Source of the DNA: Actinoplanes sp. NBC_00393 | GTDB lineage: Bacteria; Actinomycetota; Actinomycetes; Mycobacteriales; Micromonosporaceae | NCBI RefSeq assembly: GCF_036053395.1 | Contig: NZ_CP107942.1 | Location: 1,640,501 to 1,704,500 of the forward strand | Length of the DNA stretch: 64,000 nucleotides | Direction of reading: 5' to 3' | Shown: positions 41,606 to 49,790 of the stretch, piece after piece | Position numbering within the stretch: the first letter of the stretch is position 1 | Layout of the letters: the number at the start of each line of letters is the position of its first letter | Program-made: the position numbers and the translations under genes | Notes under the pieces: generated by a model | Told to the model about the DNA's origin: nothing | Database searches by the model: none | What the model saw: the letters and a program-made list of their open reading frames with translations, nothing else

Positions 41606-42151
41606 ATGCGTTCATTCCTTCTTGCCCTGCTCGTCGGGGTCGCGAGCCTGCTGACCATCTCCGGGCCGGCTGCCGCCTCACCGCCACCGCCCAGCCGGCT
41701 CGGTGGCCCGGACCTCGGCGGCTACTGCCGCACGCTCGGCTACACCGATGTCGCGCTGACCGGCGCCACCGCGTACGACTGGCACTGCGTGGCCGGCGGC
41801 CGCCAGGGTGACCTCAGCTTCGAGGCCGCCTGCGAATGGACGTACGGCAACGAGCACGCCGTCGACCGGATCGGCGTCTTCACCGACCCGCACTCGGTGA
41901 CCTGCTGGATGGTTCAGCCCGACATCGTCGCGCCGGACTTCGAGGAGTACTGCACCGCCAACGGCCACAGCGCCTCGGCATTGCTCGGCACCACCGCGTA
42001 CGACTGGCACTGCGTCAACTACAACCGGGCCGGGCCGACCTACTTCGACGTCGACGTGGCGAAGGTCTGCCGGGAGACGACGTTCGGGTACGCGACCCTC
42101 GACCGTTTCGTCAATTTCTACGACGCGAACACCTGGCAGTGCCGGGTCTGA
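41606..42151 (+). CDS. Secreted protein with two tandem Cys domains
   Basis: 181 residues. Signal peptide MRSFLLALLVGVASLLTISG ending near PAAAS. The mature part is a duplicated unit of about 70 residues: first with YCRTLGYTDVALTGATAYDWHCV, second with YCTANGHSASALLGTTAYDWHCV. Each unit has four Cys in the order YC, TAYDWHCV, a central C before a Tyr-Gly, and W-x-C or TCW near the end, suggesting two disulfides per unit. No enzyme motif. It lies between a STAND/BTAD and a MalT/LuxR regulator. ATG 41606 follows GCGGGAGAACT. Confidence 0.85.
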   Translation: MRSFLLALLVGVASLLTISGPAAASPPPPSRLGGPDLGGYCRTLGYTDVALTGATAYDWHCVAGGRQGDLSFEAACEWTYGNEHAVDRIGVFTDPHSVTCWMVQPDIVAPDFEEYCTANGHSASALLGTTAYDWHCVNYNRAGPTYFDVDVAKVCRETTFGYATLDRFVNFYDANTWQCRV

Positions 42152-42387
42152 TCGCCTGATTCCGGGGTGGTGCGGGACCGCATCACCCCGGATCAAGTGA
42201 TCTGAATCGGACAGGCCCCAGCGGACGCTCACGGTTGTCGCTTTGCTGACGCTCCTTGCCCCGGCGAAGTCGGTCATGATTGCCTGACGCGCGGGGACCG
42301 CCACGGGGGCGGTGAATCGGTGGGCCCGCGCAATCGGCTGTCCCACCGAGCCGGGTTCTCTCGTACGGTGACGGGGTGGTTGCGGTC

Positions 42388-45285
42388 ATGACAACGCTGC
42401 CGTTGACGGTCGCCAAGACGGCCCGCCCACAGACCCTGCGGGCCGAAGTGGACCGCCAGCGGCTGTTCCGGCTGCTCGACTCGGCCGTCCGCGAACCGGT
42501 CACGGTGATCTGCGCCGGGGCCGGCTGGGGCAAGACGACACTCGTCTCGGCCTGGGCGCAGAGCCGGAAGGCGGACGTGGCCTGGCTCAGCCTGGACCGG
42601 CACGACAACGAGCCGGAGCTGTTCTGGGCGTACGTGCTGGCCGCCCTGCGCGTCGCCGGTGCGGTGACCGGGGACAACCCGCTCGCCGGGATGAGCTCGG
42701 TTCCGGCCGACGAACGCGAGCGCGGCCGCCGGCTGGCTGCGGGACTGGGAAGTCTGCCCGAGGACACCGTGCTCGTCCTCGACGACTTCCACGAGATCGA
42801 CGACCCGCGGGTTCTGGCCGAGATGAACGACCTGCTGCGGCATCCGCCTGGGCCGCTGCGGATCGTGCTCGTCACGCGTACCGAACCGCAGTTGTCCCTG
42901 CATCGCCTGCGGACCGCGGGCCGCGTCGCCGAGATCCGCACCGGCCACCTGGCGTTCACCGGCGCCGAAGCCACCGCCCTGGTCGGCCGGCACGGCCTCG
43001 ACCTGAAACCCGCCGACCTGAGCACCCTGCTGGAACGCACCGAGGGCTGGGCGGTCGGCCTGCACCTGGGCGCCGGATTCCTCGCCGAGCCGGGCGGCAG
43101 CCGCTCGATCGCCGACTTCGCCGGGGACGTCCGCGGCATCGACCAGTACCTGATCGAGGAAGTGCTGACCGGCCGCTCCCGGCGCCAGCGCCGATTCCTG
43201 CTGCAGACCAGCATCTGCGAGCGGGTCTGCGCCGACCTGGCCAGCGCGATCACCAACCAGGAGGACGCCCAGCGGGTCCTCGAGCAGCTCGAGAACGACA
43301 ACAACTTCGTGGTGCGCCTCGGTGCGAAACCGCTCTGGTTCCGCTACCACCACCTGCTGCGGGAAGCCCTGGAACACCGCCTGGCCCGGGAGTCGCCGGG
43401 CACGGTCACCGAACTGCACCGCCGGGCCGCCCGCTGGTACGCCGCCAACAACTCGGTCATGGAAGCGCTGACCCACGCCGCGGCCGCCCGCGACTGGCAG
43501 TACATCGGCCGGACCGTCACCGCGCACGCCTCGCACCTCGTGGTCTCCTCGCACCGGGCGGCCCTCATCAAGATCCTGAACCGGATCCCGGTCGACCGGC
43601 TCACCTCCACACCGGAACTGATGGTCTGCGGCACCCTGCTGCTGTTCCACGCCGGCGACTTCGACGCCCTCCCGGCCCGCGTCGCACGGGCCCGCGAGAT
43701 GCTGCGCCGCCGCCCCGACGACCTCGCCGGGCGGCAGGCCGAGACCGTCCTGCTCGCCCTGCAACAGGCCGCCGACCGGGCCGTCGGCGACATGCCGGCC
43801 GTCATCACCGGCAACGACGCCATCCTCGAACTGCTCGGCGCCGCCGACGGAGCGGCCGCCGCGCAGCAACGTGCCGTCGCCACCAACAACCGCGGCCTGG
43901 CCCGGCTCTGGACCGGCGAACCCGACGCGGCCGGCCGGGACCTGTGGGCCGGGGTGAGCGGCGCCCGCGCCGGCGGTGTGGAACTCACCGAGATCAACGC
44001 CACCGGCCATCTGGCGCTGCTCCAGGTTCTCTGCGGATCCGTACGCGAAGCCGCCCAACTGGCCGGTGCCGCCCGCGACCTGGCCGCCCAGCGCGGCTGG
44101 CAGTACACCCTGCAGGCGGTCGCCGCCCACCTCGCGCAGGCCCTGGTCGACCTGGAACACCACGACCTCGACGCTGCGGAGGAGTCGCTACGGCACGGCA
44201 TCCGCGCCCACCAGACCGACCGCGAGGCGGCGCTGCTGCTCGTCATCCGGGGTATTCAGGCCCGGCTGGCGATCGCGCGCGGCGTGCCCGCCCGCGCCCG
44301 CGTCTTCGTCGACGAGGCCCGGCGCGAACGCAGCGCCCGGCTCGTGGCGCCGGCCCTCGACCGCTGGCTGACCATCATCGAGGCCGAGGTCGACCTGGCC
44401 ACCGGCCACCCCGAACAGGTCGGCCCACGCTTCACCACCCCGACCCCCGCCCAGGTCTCGCGGCACTCCACCGTCCCCGCCGCCCGGGCCGATCCGCGCC
44501 CCGCCGGCACCGCCCCAGGCCCGGTCTCGCCGCACTCCGCCGTCGCCGCTCCCGGCCAGGTTGCGCCGCACTCCGCCGTCGCCGCTCCCGGCCAGATTGC
44601 GCCGCACTCCGCCGTCGCCGCTCCCGGCCAGGTCGTGCCGCGCTCCGTCGGCGACGCTTCCGGCCAGAACTCCCTGCGCTCCGTCGGCGCCGCGTCCGGC
44701 CAGGTTGAACCGCGCAATGCCGGCCGGATGTTCGACCTCGACGAACGGGTCGTCCGTGCCCGGGCAATCTTCGCCACCCAGTCACCACGCCGTGCCGAAG
44801 AGCAACTCGCCACCGAACCGGACACCCTGCCGCAAACCGCCGCCACCGTGGCAGCCGGTGTACTCGGCGCGCTGCTGGCCGACGCCCACGGCGACGCCAC
44901 CCGAGCCGTCGACCTGCTCGCCGAAGCCGTCGCGCTCGCCGCCCGGGAAGGCATCCGCCGCCCCTTCGCCACCCACGCCGGCGGTCGGCTCGACGACCTG
45001 TTGGACCGGCTCCGGCTGCTCGACCCCGGCCGGGCACCCCTGGTCGACGAGATCGTGCGCGGCACCACGAACCACACGGCCGCCGTCGCCGCCTACGGCC
45101 TCAGCGAACGCGAGGCCGAGGTACTCCGCTACCTCCCCACGATGCTGACCGCCGCCGAGATCGCCGTCGAACTCGGCGTCTCGGTCAACACCGTCAAAGC
45201 GCACATGCGTGCGATCTACCGCAAGCTCGGCGCGGGCCGGCGCAGCGAGGCCGTCACCCTCGGCCGCGACAACGGCTTCCTCTGA
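42388..45285 (+). CDS. MalT-type LuxR family ATPase regulator with internal minisatellite
   Basis: 965 residues from ATG 42388 (GTG 42376 also possible). Walker A AGAGWGKTT near residue 45, Walker B DTVLVLDDFHEID near 132, MalT-like winged domain, then TPR-like helical repeats to about residue 850. The C-terminal LuxR helix-turn-helix is YGLSEREAEVLRYLPTMLTAAEIAVELGVSVNTVKAHMRAIYRKLGA (about 905-950). Residues about 710-781 are a low-complexity 12-residue repeat inserted in the helical part. A ligand-responsive activator; no target is obvious except nearby secreted-protein genes. Confidence 0.9.
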   Translation: MTTLPLTVAKTARPQTLRAEVDRQRLFRLLDSAVREPVTVICAGAGWGKTTLVSAWAQSRKADVAWLSLDRHDNEPELFWAYVLAALRVAGAVTGDNPLAGMSSVPADERERGRRLAAGLGSLPEDTVLVLDDFHEIDDPRVLAEMNDLLRHPPGPLRIVLVTRTEPQLSLHRLRTAGRVAEIRTGHLAFTGAEATALVGRHGLDLKPADLSTLLERTEGWAVGLHLGAGFLAEPGGSRSIADFAGDVRGIDQYLIEEVLTGRSRRQRRFLLQTSICERVCADLASAITNQEDAQRVLEQLENDNNFVVRLGAKPLWFRYHHLLREALEHRLARESPGTVTELHRRAARWYAANNSVMEALTHAAAARDWQYIGRTVTAHASHLVVSSHRAALIKILNRIPVDRLTSTPELMVCGTLLLFHAGDFDALPARVARAREMLRRRPDDLAGRQAETVLLALQQAADRAVGDMPAVITGNDAILELLGAADGAAAAQQRAVATNNRGLARLWTGEPDAAGRDLWAGVSGARAGGVELTEINATGHLALLQVLCGSVREAAQLAGAARDLAAQRGWQYTLQAVAAHLAQALVDLEHHDLDAAEESLRHGIRAHQTDREAALLLVIRGIQARLAIARGVPARARVFVDEARRERSARLVAPALDRWLTIIEAEVDLATGHPEQVGPRFTTPTPAQVSRHSTVPAARADPRPAGTAPGPVSPHSAVAAPGQVAPHSAVAAPGQIAPHSAVAAPGQVVPRSVGDASGQNSLRSVGAASGQVEPRNAGRMFDLDERVVRARAIFATQSPRRAEEQLATEPDTLPQTAATVAAGVLGALLADAHGDATRAVDLLAEAVALAAREGIRRPFATHAGGRLDDLLDRLRLLDPGRAPLVDEIVRGTTNHTAAVAAYGLSEREAEVLRYLPTMLTAAEIAVELGVSVNTVKAHMRAIYRKLGAGRRSEAVTLGRDNGFL
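44515..44730 (+). repeat. In-frame minisatellite in LuxR-type gene, six 36-bp units
   Basis: Units of 12 codons encode PGQVAPHSAVAA-like sequence: PGPVSPHSAVAA, PGQVAPHSAVAA, PGQIAPHSAVAA, PGQVVPRSVGDA, SGQNSLRSVGAA and SGQVEPRNAGRM. Copies 1-3 are almost identical at DNA level and copies 4-6 diverge progressively. The frame is preserved. Confidence 0.9.
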
Positions 45286-45313
45286 CGTACGCACCCACCA
45301 CCCGATCTTGCCC

Positions 45314-45743
45314 AGCTGCCTCCCAGTGTCGTTTCCGCGCGCCCGAAGCAGCGCTCACCGCCAGCCGGTCCGGTCCGGCTGGCTCTCAGTGTCGTTTCGT
45401 CGTGCCGGAAGCAGCCGTCACCGTCAGCCGGGCGGGTTCGGCCGGCTCTCAGGGTTGTTTCCGGGTGGGAAGCGACCGTGAGCGTCAGCCGAGCATCCTG
45501 GGCTGGCGCTCACGGCTGTTTCCGTGGGTGGGAAGCGACCGTGAGGGTCAGCCGAGCATCCCGGGCTGGCGCTCACGGCTGTTTCCGTGGGCGGGAAGCG
45601 ACCGTCAGGGTCAGCTGAGCAATCAGGGCTGGCTCTCACGGCTGTTTTGGCGCGTTGGAAACAGCCGTCAGCGCCAGCCGAACCGACCCGGCTGGCTCTG
45701 ACGGCTGTTTGGCGGCGGCGGAAGCAGCACTGAGAGCCAGCCG
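45314..45743 (+). repeat. Tandem array C: seven copies of a 61-63-bp palindromic element
   Basis: Copies start at about 45316, 45379, 45442, 45503, 45566, 45629 and 45692. A typical copy has 5' arm GGCTGGCGCTCACGGCTG and 3' arm CGACCGTGAGGGTCAGCC. Pairing of the 23-base arms on + strand RNA includes three G-U wobbles and two true mismatches. The left flank GATCTTGCCCAGCTG (45304-45318) also begins the solitary element at 55526. It fills a convergent gap and contains no gene. Confidence 0.9.
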
Positions 45744-45753
45744 GGGCTGGAAG

Positions 45754-45924
45754 TCAGCGGCGGACGACGTGGGTGTTCTTGGCCGCTGGGTGCCGAGGCA
45801 GCAGGCGGACGTCGCTGTCGGCGCCGTTCTCGTCTTCCTCGCGCTGCGCAGCGGGCCGGAACAAAGCGGCCAACTTGTCGCCGTGGATCTTCTTCGGTTC
45901 GGCGGGTTCGTGTTTCGCTGTCAT
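45754..45924 (-). CDS. Small hypothetical protein
   Basis: 56 residues from ATG 45924 (MTAKHEPAEPKKIHGDKL), or 63 from GTG 45945. Hydrophilic and charged with no signal or membrane segment. The AGGAG next to the ATG is too close to be ideal, which leaves the start open. It lies between array C and the DUF1648 gene. Coding status rests on plausible composition and length only. Confidence 0.4.
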   Translation of the reverse strand: MTAKHEPAEPKKIHGDKLAALFRPAAQREEDENGADSDVRLLPRHPAAKNTHVVRR

Positions 45925-45976
45925 CTCCTCATCGTCGTCCCGCACGCGGCGGCGCGACGGCGAATCGGGACAACGA

Positions 45977-47122
45977 TCAACTGTGTGCCCGGGCCAGGAG
46001 TGCGGTCAGCAGGGCAGCCGGGGTACGCGGGTCGTCCAGCGTGACGGCGAACCGGCGCCCGTCGCGCAACTGCAGCACCAGACCGGGGCCGCCGCGCAGC
46101 ACCAGGGCGGTCCGGCCCGGCATGACGCGGTAACCCCAGCCGCCCCACTCCGTGGGGACGATCTCCGCAGTTTCGGCGCCGGCGATGTCGGTGAGAGGGA
46201 TCTGCTTGATCGGTACGCCGATCAGGCCGGCCACCAGCCGCAACCCCCGCCGGTCGACGCTGACCCGGATCCGCCCGAACGTCAGCCCGGCCAGCAACGG
46301 AACCACCGCCACGAGCCAGAGCATCGACTCGGTCGTCACCGCGAGCACGGCGACCACTGCGGCGGACACCAGCGTCACACCGGCGAGCATCGGGGAACGC
46401 AGCGTCGTGCTGTACGCCGCCCGCTCCGTCGGCCCCAGGTCGAGCGGATCGACCGCGGGCGCCACCGGCAGCACCGGGCGTGAACTCTTGCCGGCCGCCG
46501 CGCGCACCACGAGACCCCAGGCCAGGCCGACCCCGAAGTACAGCAGCCGCCACCCGAGCCGCGGGTCGCCCGGGTCCGCGAGCGTCGCCGTAGCGGTGGC
46601 AACCCACATCCCGGCCGCAGCGCCGGACACTGCGCCCGCCGCGATCAGCATGAACCGGGCACCCGACAGAAGCCGCGCCGCACGCTCAACCGCGGCGAGG
46701 CCCGCCTCGTTCCCCGCCTGGCCCGCTTTGTCTCCGGCGAAGCCCGCGCTCCCGACGGTGTGGCCTGCGCTGCCGACGGTGTGGCCTGCGCTGCCGACGG
46801 TGTGGCCTGCGCTGCCGACGGTGTGGCCTGCGCTGCCGACGGTGTGGCCTGCGCTTCCGACGGTGTGGCCTGCGCTTGCGACGGTGTGGGCTGCGCGCGT
46901 TGCGATGAAGGCCGCGACCAGCGCAGTCACCCCGGCCACGATGCCGACGGTCAGCATGGCGGCCAGGAAACCGGTGGTGGAGCTGAATCGGTCGGGGTCG
47001 CCGGCGCCGTTCCAGTGCGTGGCGAGCCTGGATGGCAGCCGGTCGGACCACGCGGACCAGGTGGCCACGGTGACGGCCAGGGGTAGCCAGACCAATGCCG
47101 CCGCTGCCCACAGTCTTCTCAC
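45977..47122 (-). CDS. DUF1648-type membrane protein with heptapeptide repeats
   Basis: 381 residues from GTG 47122. The N-terminal segment WLPLAVTVATWSAWSDRLPSRLATHWNGAGDPDRF matches the DUF1648 pattern (HWNxxGxPD). Membrane segments are near residues 8-20, 52-72, 145-170, 180-200 and 245-285. Between segments 2 and 3 lies GHTVGSA repeated about six times. The C-terminal soluble part resembles a PH-like domain (VSVDRRGLRLVAGLIG). The start overlaps the GntR gene stop by 4 bp (GTGA), so the two form a coupled pair. Function unknown. Confidence 0.8.
   Translation of the reverse strand: MRRLWAAAALVWLPLAVTVATWSAWSDRLPSRLATHWNGAGDPDRFSSTTGFLAAMLTVGIVAGVTALVAAFIATRAAHTVASAGHTVGSAGHTVGSAGHTVGSAGHTVGSAGHTVGSAGHTVGSAGFAGDKAGQAGNEAGLAAVERAARLLSGARFMLIAAGAVSGAAAGMWVATATATLADPGDPRLGWRLLYFGVGLAWGLVVRAAAGKSSRPVLPVAPAVDPLDLGPTERAAYSTTLRSPMLAGVTLVSAAVVAVLAVTTESMLWLVAVVPLLAGLTFGRIRVSVDRRGLRLVAGLIGVPIKQIPLTDIAGAETAEIVPTEWGGWGYRVMPGRTALVLRGGPGLVLQLRDGRRFAVTLDDPRTPAALLTALLARAHS
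46751..46897 (-). repeat. In-frame minisatellite in DUF1648 gene, seven 21-bp units
   Basis: Units start every 21 bp from 46751 (CCCGACGGTGTGGCCTGCGC plus T). Units 2-5 are identical; 1, 6 and 7 carry single changes. On the coding (minus) strand they give GHTVGSA repeats. Confidence 0.92.
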
Positions 47123-47472
47123 GGCTGTGCCTCCTTCACGATCGCCAGCATCTCTGCCTCCTCCAGTCCCTGCCGTTTGGCCTCGCGGACGAACTCCCGG
47201 GCCAACTCGACCAGCCGCAGCCGGGTGGCGTCGGCGTCGCCGCGCACCACGGCGCCCCGGCCGCGGCGCAGCTCGATCAGCTCCTCGTCACGCAACTGCG
47301 CGTATGCCCGCAGCACGGTGTGCAGGTTGACGTCCAGCACGTCGGCCAGCTCGCGCGCCGAGGGCAGGCGCTCACCCGGCGACACGTCGCCGCGCATGAT
47401 GCCGCCTCGCACCTGAGCCGCGATCTGATCAGCCAGCGGTTCGGCCGCCGCGACGTCCACCCGGAACAACAT
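47119..47472 (-). CDS. GntR family regulator, YtrA subfamily
   Basis: 117-residue regulator: N-terminal winged helix (AAEPLADQIAAQVRGGIMRGDVSPGERLPSARELADVLDVNLHTVLRAYAQLRDEELIELRRGRGAVV, residues 9-77) with only a short C-terminal helix, typical of YtrA-type GntR proteins that regulate adjacent membrane genes. It overlaps the DUF1648 gene by 4 bp, so it very likely controls that gene and itself. Confidence 0.92.
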   Translation of the reverse strand: MLFRVDVAAAEPLADQIAAQVRGGIMRGDVSPGERLPSARELADVLDVNLHTVLRAYAQLRDEELIELRRGRGAVVRGDADATRLRLVELAREFVREAKRQGLEEAEMLAIVKEAQP

Positions 47473-47476
47473 GTTT

Positions 47477-47496
47477 GCATTCTACTATAACAATGC
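47477..47496. promoter_or_regulatory. GntR operator/promoter
   Basis: GCATT (47477-47481) and AATGC (47492-47496) flank an AT-rich centre containing CTATAA, read on the minus strand as TTATAG, a plausible -10. It lies 4 bp upstream of the GntR start, so the transcript would have a very short leader. Inferred autoregulation site. Confidence 0.5.
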
Positions 47497-47735
47497 TCGA
47501 CCCGCGACCCGGCCGGAGATGCGCTGGAGGCCCGGCCGGGGCGGGGTCGTCGGCCTGGAGTGGCTACATGGGCCCGGCGGCCGCGCTGGGGCCGTGATGC
47601 GTGCCTGATCGCGCGGTGCGGCGGAACGGGGTAGCTGGGGTTGGGACGGACTCGGCCCGTACCGGAAATGGGGGAAACCGCGACCGGGAAGCCAAGGGTG
47701 ACCGAGCCGCACCGGCTGCGGCAGGTTCTGGCGAG

Positions 47736-48176
47736 CTATCGCCGCTGCTCGATGGCCTTGACGGTCTGCTTCAGCGCCTTGCCGAGGAACGCCTTGGCGA
47801 CCGTGCCGAGCAGGAACCCGACGATCCGGCCCTTCAGGTTCTTGCCCTCGCGGACGACGATCACATCGACCGCGGTGGTTCCGTCCGGTCGCGGCGTCAG
47901 CGTGTACGTGTGACCCGACTCCCCACCCCACACATTGGAGTCGGTCGTCTTCATCGTCACCCGGCGCGGGTCGGACCAGTCGTAGCTCAGCCGCTCCCAG
48001 ATGCCGCCGGAACCCTCGGTGACGTCGGCGGAGTAGGGCGAACGCGAGTGCACGATCAGGGACTCGTCGGCGCTGTTGGCGAAGAGCTCCTGCCGGCCCG
48101 GCCCGAAGTCGGTGAGCCCGGCGACGAACTGCTCGGGGGTGGCGGTGGTGACCTGGTGGAATCGAATCGTCGACAT
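47736..48176 (-). CDS. SRPBCC (START-like) family protein
   Basis: 146-residue single-domain protein: MSTIRFHQVTTATPEQFVAGLTDFGPGRQ, then WERLSYDWSDPRRVTMKTTDSNVWGGESGHTYTL and a C-terminal helix RIVGFLLGTVAKAFLGKALKQTVKAIEQRR. The fold binds hydrophobic ligands in a cavity between sheet and helix. ATG 48176. It lies 52 bp downstream of a MarR gene in the same direction, so it may be co-regulated. Ligand unknown. Confidence 0.85.
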   Translation of the reverse strand: MSTIRFHQVTTATPEQFVAGLTDFGPGRQELFANSADESLIVHSRSPYSADVTEGSGGIWERLSYDWSDPRRVTMKTTDSNVWGGESGHTYTLTPRPDGTTAVDVIVVREGKNLKGRIVGFLLGTVAKAFLGKALKQTVKAIEQRR

Positions 48177-48228
48177 GCGTTCAGCCTGCCCGGCGCGGCG
48201 GCTGATCGAGCCCGTGGAGATCCCTGGT

Positions 48229-48687
48229 TCAGGCACCCTGGTGGGCCCGCAGCGCCCCGGTGATCCCGGCCAGGGACTCCAGCTGTTCGGCGTCGAGTGC
48301 GTCGACGAACAACTCGCGGACCGCGGTCAGGTGCGGAACGGTCGCCCGGTGGAAGGCGTCGGCGCCGGCTTTCTCCAGGACCACCTCGGCGCCGCGGTTG
48401 TCGTCCAGGCACTCCTCCCGCCGGATCAGGCCGCGGCGCTGCATCCGGGCCAGGTGATGGGAGAGCCGGCTGCGTTCCCAGTTGATCCGGTCGGCCAGTT
48501 CGGAGGAACGCACCCGGTTGCCGTCGGCCTCGCTGAGCGCGAGCAGGACCGCGTAGTCGCCGGGGGAGAGCCCGGTGTCCTGGTGCAGGCGGGCGGTGAG
48601 CCGGGCGCGCAGCACCTCGGCGGTCTCGATGTACTCCCGCCAGACGGCGAGCTCGTCGCGGGTGGGGAGTTTGCGTGCCCCGGGCAT
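48229..48687 (-). CDS. MarR family transcriptional regulator
   Basis: 152-residue regulator from ATG 48687, chosen because AGGAGG lies 9 bases upstream; a GTG at 48693 is too close. Winged helix: LSPGDYAVLLALSEADGNRVRSSELADRINWERSRLSHHLARMQRRGLIRRE (about residues 40-92) and wing CLDDNRGAEVVLEKAG. Divergent from the LLM oxidoreductase with two palindromic operators between. Confidence 0.92.
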   Translation of the reverse strand: MPGARKLPTRDELAVWREYIETAEVLRARLTARLHQDTGLSPGDYAVLLALSEADGNRVRSSELADRINWERSRLSHHLARMQRRGLIRREECLDDNRGAEVVLEKAGADAFHRATVPHLTAVRELFVDALDAEQLESLAGITGALRAHQGA

Positions 48688-48706
48688 AACCACACACCTC
48701 CTGCTG

Positions 48707-48739
48707 TTGACACGTCAATCATACTGATTGACACGTCAA
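48707..48739. promoter_or_regulatory. Two identical MarR operators
   Basis: TTGACACGTCAA occurs at 48707-48718 and 48728-48739: TTGAC/GTCAA inverted repeats with an AC spacer, starts 21 bp apart (two helical turns). They lie between the MarR and LLM starts. Confidence 0.82.
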
Positions 48740-48758
48740 TTGTCTTGGAGGCAGTGCC

Positions 48759-49790
48759 ATGACCGACCTCGTTCTCGGCCTCGACACCTTCGGCGACGTG
48801 CCGGAGGACGACTCCGGCGCACTCGTCTCGCACGCCGCCGCGATCCGGCAGGTGGTCGACGAGGCGGTGCTCGCCGACCAGCTCGGCGTCGACGCGATCA
48901 CGCTCGGCGAGCACCACCGCCCGGAGTACTCGATCTCCACCCCGGAGACCGTGCTCGCCGGGATCGCCACCCGCACCGAGCGGATCAAGCTGGGCTCCGG
49001 CGTCACCGTGCTCAGCTCCGACGACCCGGTACGCGTCTTCCAGCGCTTCGCCACGGTCGACGCCCTCGCCGGCGGGCGGGCCGAGGTGATCCTCGGGCGC
49101 GGGTCGTTCACCGAGTCGTTCCCGCTGTTCGGCTACGACATGAGCGACTACGAGGTGCTCTTCGAGGAGAAGCTCGACCTGTTCGTGAAGCTGCTCGACG
49201 AGAAGCCGGTCACCTGGAACGGCACCACCCGGGCCGCGCTGGCCGACGCCGACGTGTTCCCGAAGACCGAGTCCGGGCGACTGGCCACCTGGGTCGGTGT
49301 CGGTGGGTCACCGCAGTCGGTGGTGCGTACCGCCCGGCACGGTCTGCCCCTGATGCTCGCGATCATCGGCGGGCAGCCGGAGCGGTTCGCGCCGTACATC
49401 GACCTGTACCGGCGGGCCGCCGATCAGCTGGGCACGGTCGCGCACCCGGTCGGCATGCACTCGCCCGGCTTCCTGGCCGACACCGACGAGGAGGCGAAGG
49501 AGATCTTCTACCCGTACTACAAGGTGCAGCGGGACCGGATCGGCGCGCTGCGCGGGTGGCCGCCGCTGCGCAAGGCCGAGTTCGACGCCGAGGTGGAGCA
49601 CGGCTCGCTCTACATCGGCTCGCCGGAGACGGTGGCCCGCAAGATGGCCGCGGCGATCACCGCGCTCGGCGTGGGCCGGTTCGACATGATCTACACGGCC
49701 GGCGCTCAGCCGGTCAGTGCCCGGTTGCGTGCGGTGGAGCTGTTCGGCGCCAAGGTCGCGCCGATGGTCCGGGAGTTGGTGCAGCGATGA
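48759..49790 (+). CDS. LLM-class flavin-dependent oxidoreductase
   Basis: 343-residue luciferase-like TIM-barrel enzyme. Family features: [59 protein letters not shown] (about residues 75-117) and [25 protein letters not shown]. It uses FMN or F420. ATG 48759 follows TTGGAGGCAGTGCC. The stop overlaps the next gene by 4 bp. Substrate unknown; the MarR operator pair suggests induction by a xenobiotic. Confidence 0.92.
   Translation: MTDLVLGLDTFGDVPEDDSGALVSHAAAIRQVVDEAVLADQLGVDAITLGEHHRPEYSISTPETVLAGIATRTERIKLGSGVTVLSSDDPVRVFQRFATVDALAGGRAEVILGRGSFTESFPLFGYDMSDYEVLFEEKLDLFVKLLDEKPVTWNGTTRAALADADVFPKTESGRLATWVGVGGSPQSVVRTARHGLPLMLAIIGGQPERFAPYIDLYRRAADQLGTVAHPVGMHSPGFLADTDEEAKEIFYPYYKVQRDRIGALRGWPPLRKAEFDAEVEHGSLYIGSPETVARKMAAAITALGVGRFDMIYTAGAQPVSARLRAVELFGAKVAPMVRELVQR

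Noticed and set aside
42190..42290. Fragment resembling half of the palindromic element (GGACGCTCACGG...CTCCTTG)
   Set aside because: Only short matches and no pairing arm; could be chance in GC-rich DNA.
47497..47735. Possible small gene between the GntR and SRPBCC genes
   Set aside because: No start with a ribosome-binding site and no coherent protein on either strand.
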